Source: Hyphomicrobiales bacterium (GTDB lineage: Bacteria > Pseudomonadota > Alphaproteobacteria > Rhizobiales > Rhizobiaceae). Taken from it: a DNA stretch of 64,000 nt. The notes beneath the pieces are model-generated. The model was not told the origin of the DNA. It ran no database searches and was given only the letters and a program-made list of their open reading frames with translations. A program made the position numbers and the translations under genes. Positions 61,017-64,000 of this stretch are shown in pieces. The DNA lies in contig UCFC01000013.1 of assembly GCA_900471515.1 (NCBI GenBank), forward strand, positions 237,078 through 301,077, read 5' to 3'. Each line of letters starts with the position of its first letter. The first letter of the stretch is position 1.

Positions 61017-61997
61017 ATGACATCGATCAATACGAATACATCCGCAATCGCTGCCCTGCAGAGCCTCAGGTCCGTCAACGCAAGCCTGCAGACGACCGAG
61101 CGGCATGTCTCGACCGGTTTGCGTGTCGAGAAGGCAGCGGACAACGCCGCCTACTGGTCCGTCGCAACGACCATGCGCTCCGACAACAAGGCGATATCGG
61201 CCGTTCAGGATGCGCTCGGCATGAGCAGCGCGGTAGTCGATACCGCCTATACCGCGGTTTCCTCCTCCATCAACGTCATGTCCGAGATCAAGTCGAAGAT
61301 CGTCGCGGCCCATGAAAAGGGCGTCGACAAGACCAAGATCGACGAGGAACTCACCCAGCTCAAGCAGCAGCTGAGATCGACGATCGAATCCGCATCCTTC
61401 AACGGCGAAAGCTGGCTGGTCTGGGATACGGGCGACGACTCCAAGGACAAGCAGATCGTCAGCTCTTTCGTGCGCGACGGCAATGGCGGCGTGCAGCTGG
61501 CGATGATGACCTATCCCATCAACACGCCGCCGCCGCTCACGGATACGAACGTCCAGTATTTCGTCGATAACGGTGGTTCCGGCGAATACGGAATTCTCTC
61601 CAGCGGGGCCTTCGCATTCCAGGCCGGTGCAGCCAAGAACTATATCCTGCTGAAGGGAGCGACCGTACCGGCCTCCTCCGTCGAGATCACCCTCGACAAT
61701 TCCACGACGACGGCGGAGCTGGAGGATATGCTGAAGACCGTGGAAAGCATGACGAAACAGATGATTGCCGTCGGCGCGACGCTCGGTTCGCTCAGCAAGC
61801 GCATCGACATGCAGGCATCCTTCGCCAGGGATCTGAGCGAATCCATAGACAGCGGCATCGGCCGGCTGGTCGACGCCAATATGGAAGAGGAATCCTCCCG
61901 CCTCAGCGCCGCCCAGACCCGGCAGCAGCTCGCCGTGCAGTCGCTGTCGATCGCCAACGGCGCGCCGCGCAACATCCTCAACCTCTTCCAGGGCTGA
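61017..61997 (+). CDS. Flagellin
   Basis: 326 aa flagellin. The N-terminal D0/D1 helices (MTSINTNTSAIAALQSLRS, TGLRVEKAADNAAYWSVA) and the C-terminal D1/D0 helices (TRQQLAVQSLSIANGAPRNILNLF) are conserved; the surface-exposed middle (about 140-230) is variable, as expected. It has the short rhizobial form. CAAGG lies 8 nt before the ATG at 61017. No other motility gene is nearby, so it is one of the flagellin paralogues found outside the main fla/che cluster. Whether it is a major or minor filament protein cannot be told. Confidence 0.92.
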   Translation: MTSINTNTSAIAALQSLRSVNASLQTTERHVSTGLRVEKAADNAAYWSVATTMRSDNKAISAVQDALGMSSAVVDTAYTAVSSSINVMSEIKSKIVAAHEKGVDKTKIDEELTQLKQQLRSTIESASFNGESWLVWDTGDDSKDKQIVSSFVRDGNGGVQLAMMTYPINTPPPLTDTNVQYFVDNGGSGEYGILSSGAFAFQAGAAKNYILLKGATVPASSVEITLDNSTTTAELEDMLKTVESMTKQMIAVGATLGSLSKRIDMQASFARDLSESIDSGIGRLVDANMEEESSRLSAAQTRQQLAVQSLSIANGAPRNILNLFQG

Positions 61998-62208
61998 AGA
62001 TCTCAAGCGACAGCCGAGGCCGGCGCCAGCCGCAACGCCGGGCGATCGGGGCAGTTTATCCGCTCAATTGCCGTTCGACACGTCGGAGCACGTTGACGCT
62101 GGAGGGCGAACCGCTATAAAGCCTGCCGAACCGCGATTTGTTGGTCGAGGCAGGCAGTCTTCGTCAAGAACGGACTCCTTCCGGCAAAGACCAGCCAGAT
62201 CAATCGAT

Positions 62209-62295
62209 GGAAGAGTGTCCGAGTGGTTTAAGGAACCGGTCTTGAAAACCGGCGTGCGGGAAACCGTACCGTGGGTTCGAATCCCACCTCTTCCG
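62209..62295 (+). tRNA. tRNA-Ser (UGA)
   Basis: 87-nt tRNA with the acceptor stem GGAAGAG/CTCTTCC and discriminator G. The anticodon TGA is at 62243-62245 in the loop CTTGAAA, closed by CCGGT/ACCGG. A long variable arm follows and the T-arm is GTGGGTTCGAATCCCAC, all typical of class II tRNA-Ser. CCA is not encoded. It reads UCA and related Ser codons. Confidence 0.95.
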
Positions 62296-62514
62296 GATCC
62301 ATCTTATTGAAAATTCCACACATTTTCGTCGCTCCGTGGCTGCAATCTTCAAGCTGGCTTGCAACATAGTCAACGGAAATCTGCAACAATGCTGCAACTC
62401 AGGCTGCGATCCGGCTGGGATGGGTACACGTGTGCCGAGTTGCTTTCCTCGCCCGTCACTGCTTCCTTGAGCACCATGCATGGCACGCATCGATTCGTCG
62501 CGCGGGAGGAAGAG

Positions 62515-63321
62515 TTGTCTGAAAGGTTTAAGAAGTTCGAGGCGGAACTGGACGCCCTCCTTGATGAAGGCGAGATTCTTCATGCGGCTCTGCAATACAA
62601 ATGCAGGCCGAAAGAATTTAGGGAAGCCTACAGTAAGCTTTATGACATGCAGAAAGTGGATAAGCTTATAAAGGATCTGCCGAGTTTTGACGTGAAATAT
62701 CAGTCGTGGTTTTCAAAAGCGCAATCTGTTGTTAAGCAAATACTTCCGGATAGGATATCTGATTTCAATTCGTATTTCGAATACCCGAAGGCTCGGAAAG
62801 ACATAAATTTCGAGAACTACAAGATCAAGGATGCGTTGAAGGGTCTTGTCGTCAGCTTATACGGGGAAGTAAAGACCGATGCCAGCGCCGCAATACCCGA
62901 GATGGCCCAGCAGGTTAATATCATCCGGGCGGCGAAAGATGCGCTCGGCAGTCGCCTCACCGAGATGCGGTCGATTTTGCAAGCAGACCTTTTCGACAGC
63001 GAGATCGAAAGCGCCAAAGCTCTTGCGAAGGCGGGTTATCTTCGCGCCGCAGGAGCTGTTTGCGGTGTTGTGATCGAAAAGCACCTCACCGAAGTTTGCG
63101 ACACACACGGTCTCAGCGTTAAGAAGAAGCACCCCGGAATTTCGGACCTAAACCAGTTGCTCAAAGACAACGATACGATAACAGTTCCCCAGTGGCGATT
63201 TGTCCAGCACTTGGCTGACATCAGAAACCTTTGCGATCACGCCAAGGAACGTGAGCCTACCAAGGAAGAGATCGCCGATCTTGTTGCTGGCACGGAAAAG
63301 GTACTGAAGACCATATTCTGA
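62515..63321 (+). CDS. Hypothetical protein with C-terminal HEPN-like domain
   Basis: 268 aa from a TTG at 62515 with GGGAGGA 4-5 nt upstream; the frame stays open to 62359 with ATGs at 62389 and 62476 that lack ribosome binding sites. The N-terminal two-thirds are charged and helical. Near the C-terminus the segment IRNLCDHAKEREPTKEE contains R-N-x3-H, the motif of HEPN ribonuclease-like folds, at about residues 237-242. Codon use is less GC-rich than in upstream genes. It lies just after tRNA-Ser, so horizontal acquisition is likely. Function is unknown. Confidence 0.7.
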   Translation: MSERFKKFEAELDALLDEGEILHAALQYKCRPKEFREAYSKLYDMQKVDKLIKDLPSFDVKYQSWFSKAQSVVKQILPDRISDFNSYFEYPKARKDINFENYKIKDALKGLVVSLYGEVKTDASAAIPEMAQQVNIIRAAKDALGSRLTEMRSILQADLFDSEIESAKALAKAGYLRAAGAVCGVVIEKHLTEVCDTHGLSVKKKHPGISDLNQLLKDNDTITVPQWRFVQHLADIRNLCDHAKEREPTKEEIADLVAGTEKVLKTIF

Positions 63322-63404
63322 AACGAGGTCTAGGCTCGCCGGTCATGACGCAAAGAGACCCAGTCGCTATCCTAGACAGGGTACTCAATGGGGAGAGAAT
63401 GAGA

Positions 63405-63833
63405 ATGCGAAAGGGGTTAGCGTTTGTCGCTTTGTTTTTCTTTTCAATCGCAACCGCCCACGCCGAGACACTCTTATGTGCGCAGGAAGTCGCTGGCGGC
63501 CTGAAGTATCTGAATGGAGCTTGGATGGGGACGCCTTTTAATAACAACAACGCTTCTCAGTACGCGATAACTTCGCAACCGAGCGACCCTATGAAATATT
63601 CGGTCAAAGAACTCGGGAAAAGCATCGAAGTGTTTTCTTGTGATCGATACAGACTGCCAAACGGAGATTTGATGGACGCCCTGTACTGTGGCGGCCCGGC
63701 CTGGGGAATGGTAATCAATTTTTCGAAACTGCGATACGTCGAGATGTACTCACACGGCTACATCAACGATGACAGAAGCGGCGACAATACGCCTTTTGTG
63801 GCGGGCGGTAAGTGTTCGGTGATCAATCCTTGA
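63405..63833 (+). CDS. Small secreted protein, function unknown
   Basis: 142 aa with a clear signal peptide (MRKGLAFVALFFFSIATAHA). The mature domain has four or more Cys (LLCAQE, FSCDRY, LYCGG, KCSVINP) that could form disulfides, and no family I recognise. GGGAGAGA lies 9 nt before the ATG at 63405; the ATG at 63399 is too close. It follows the HEPN-like gene by 83 bp in lower-GC DNA and could belong to the same acquired segment. The window ends 167 bp further on. Confidence 0.7.
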   Translation: MRKGLAFVALFFFSIATAHAETLLCAQEVAGGLKYLNGAWMGTPFNNNNASQYAITSQPSDPMKYSVKELGKSIEVFSCDRYRLPNGDLMDALYCGGPAWGMVINFSKLRYVEMYSHGYINDDRSGDNTPFVAGGKCSVINP

Positions 63834-64000
63834 CTTGTCTTCCGAACCGGCACGGCAGTAGTTGAAAGCCCCTCGTAATAGCGGTCGAACCGACACCGTT
63901 GGTGAGGGTCAAAAATTTCCCACAAAATTTGCGAGGGACGTGGGGGGTGTTGGTGGGGGGTGGGTCCAGCCAAAGCCCTTTTCCGCCGAAGAAAAAACGC

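Overview
The window is chromosomal DNA of an alphaproteobacterium in the Rhizobiaceae (Rhizobium/Agrobacterium type). The evidence is the GC-rich coding sequence, protein signatures typical of that group (GlnB/GlnA, an IalB-family protein, FdhA-type formaldehyde dehydrogenase, rhizobial flagellin), an alphaproteobacterial SOS box (GAAC-N7-GAAC) and a -24/-12 glnB promoter. No plasmid, phage or CRISPR module is visible.

Layout. 1-10.2 kb: cell-wall precursor supply (glmU, glmS), a DUF502 membrane protein, and recG, sdhE and mfd. 10.2-16.3 kb: a DsbA-like oxidoreductase, an orphan family-5 solute-binding protein, an IalB-like secreted protein, hspQ, and the glnB-glnA nitrogen operon behind a sigma-54 promoter. 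16.5-26.9 kb: bifunctional NAD(P)HX repair enzyme, DUF72 protein, GNAT enzyme, divergent uvrA/ssb sharing a LexA box, marC family gene, and gyrA with a TTG start. 26.9-31.1 kb: an accessory stretch with a Tat-exported FAD oxidoreductase, three membrane or membrane-anchored unknowns, and three tiny single-TM proteins on the other strand. 31.1-35.1 kb: coaD, two cyclophilins, queA, tgt; the last two make queuosine-modified tRNA. 35.1-37.8 kb: an acyltransferase-3 remnant, DUF4864 protein, a KAS II-like synthase and an HxlR regulator with tandem palindromes at its start. 37.9-43.6 kb: a secreted glycosidase-like RTX protein facing its own type I secretion ABC transporter and membrane fusion protein. 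43.6-52.1 kb: FdhA-like dehydrogenase, large M16 peptidase, small lipoprotein, winged-helix/helical-repeat regulator, a possible IS end, DUF2161 nuclease-fold protein, TerC family protein. 52.1-60.6 kb: a minus-strand housekeeping run (rlpA, dacA-like, tmk, holB, metG, tatD, MBL hydrolase), split by a TSUP transporter gene on the plus strand. 61.0-64.0 kb: a stand-alone flagellin, tRNA-Ser(UGA), then lower-GC accessory DNA with a HEPN-motif protein and a small secreted protein.

Most of the window is conserved chromosomal backbone. The parts that look less described are the glycosidase-RTX/type I secretion locus, the four-gene FAD oxidoreductase cluster with the neighbouring small membrane proteins, the HxlR operator, the tRNA-Ser boundary with its HEPN gene, and several active-site or metal-site departures in otherwise ordinary enzymes (Tgt zinc site, LMW penicillin-binding protein motifs, first zinc finger of UvrA). 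Start positions were adjusted by family N-termini and ribosome binding sites where possible.
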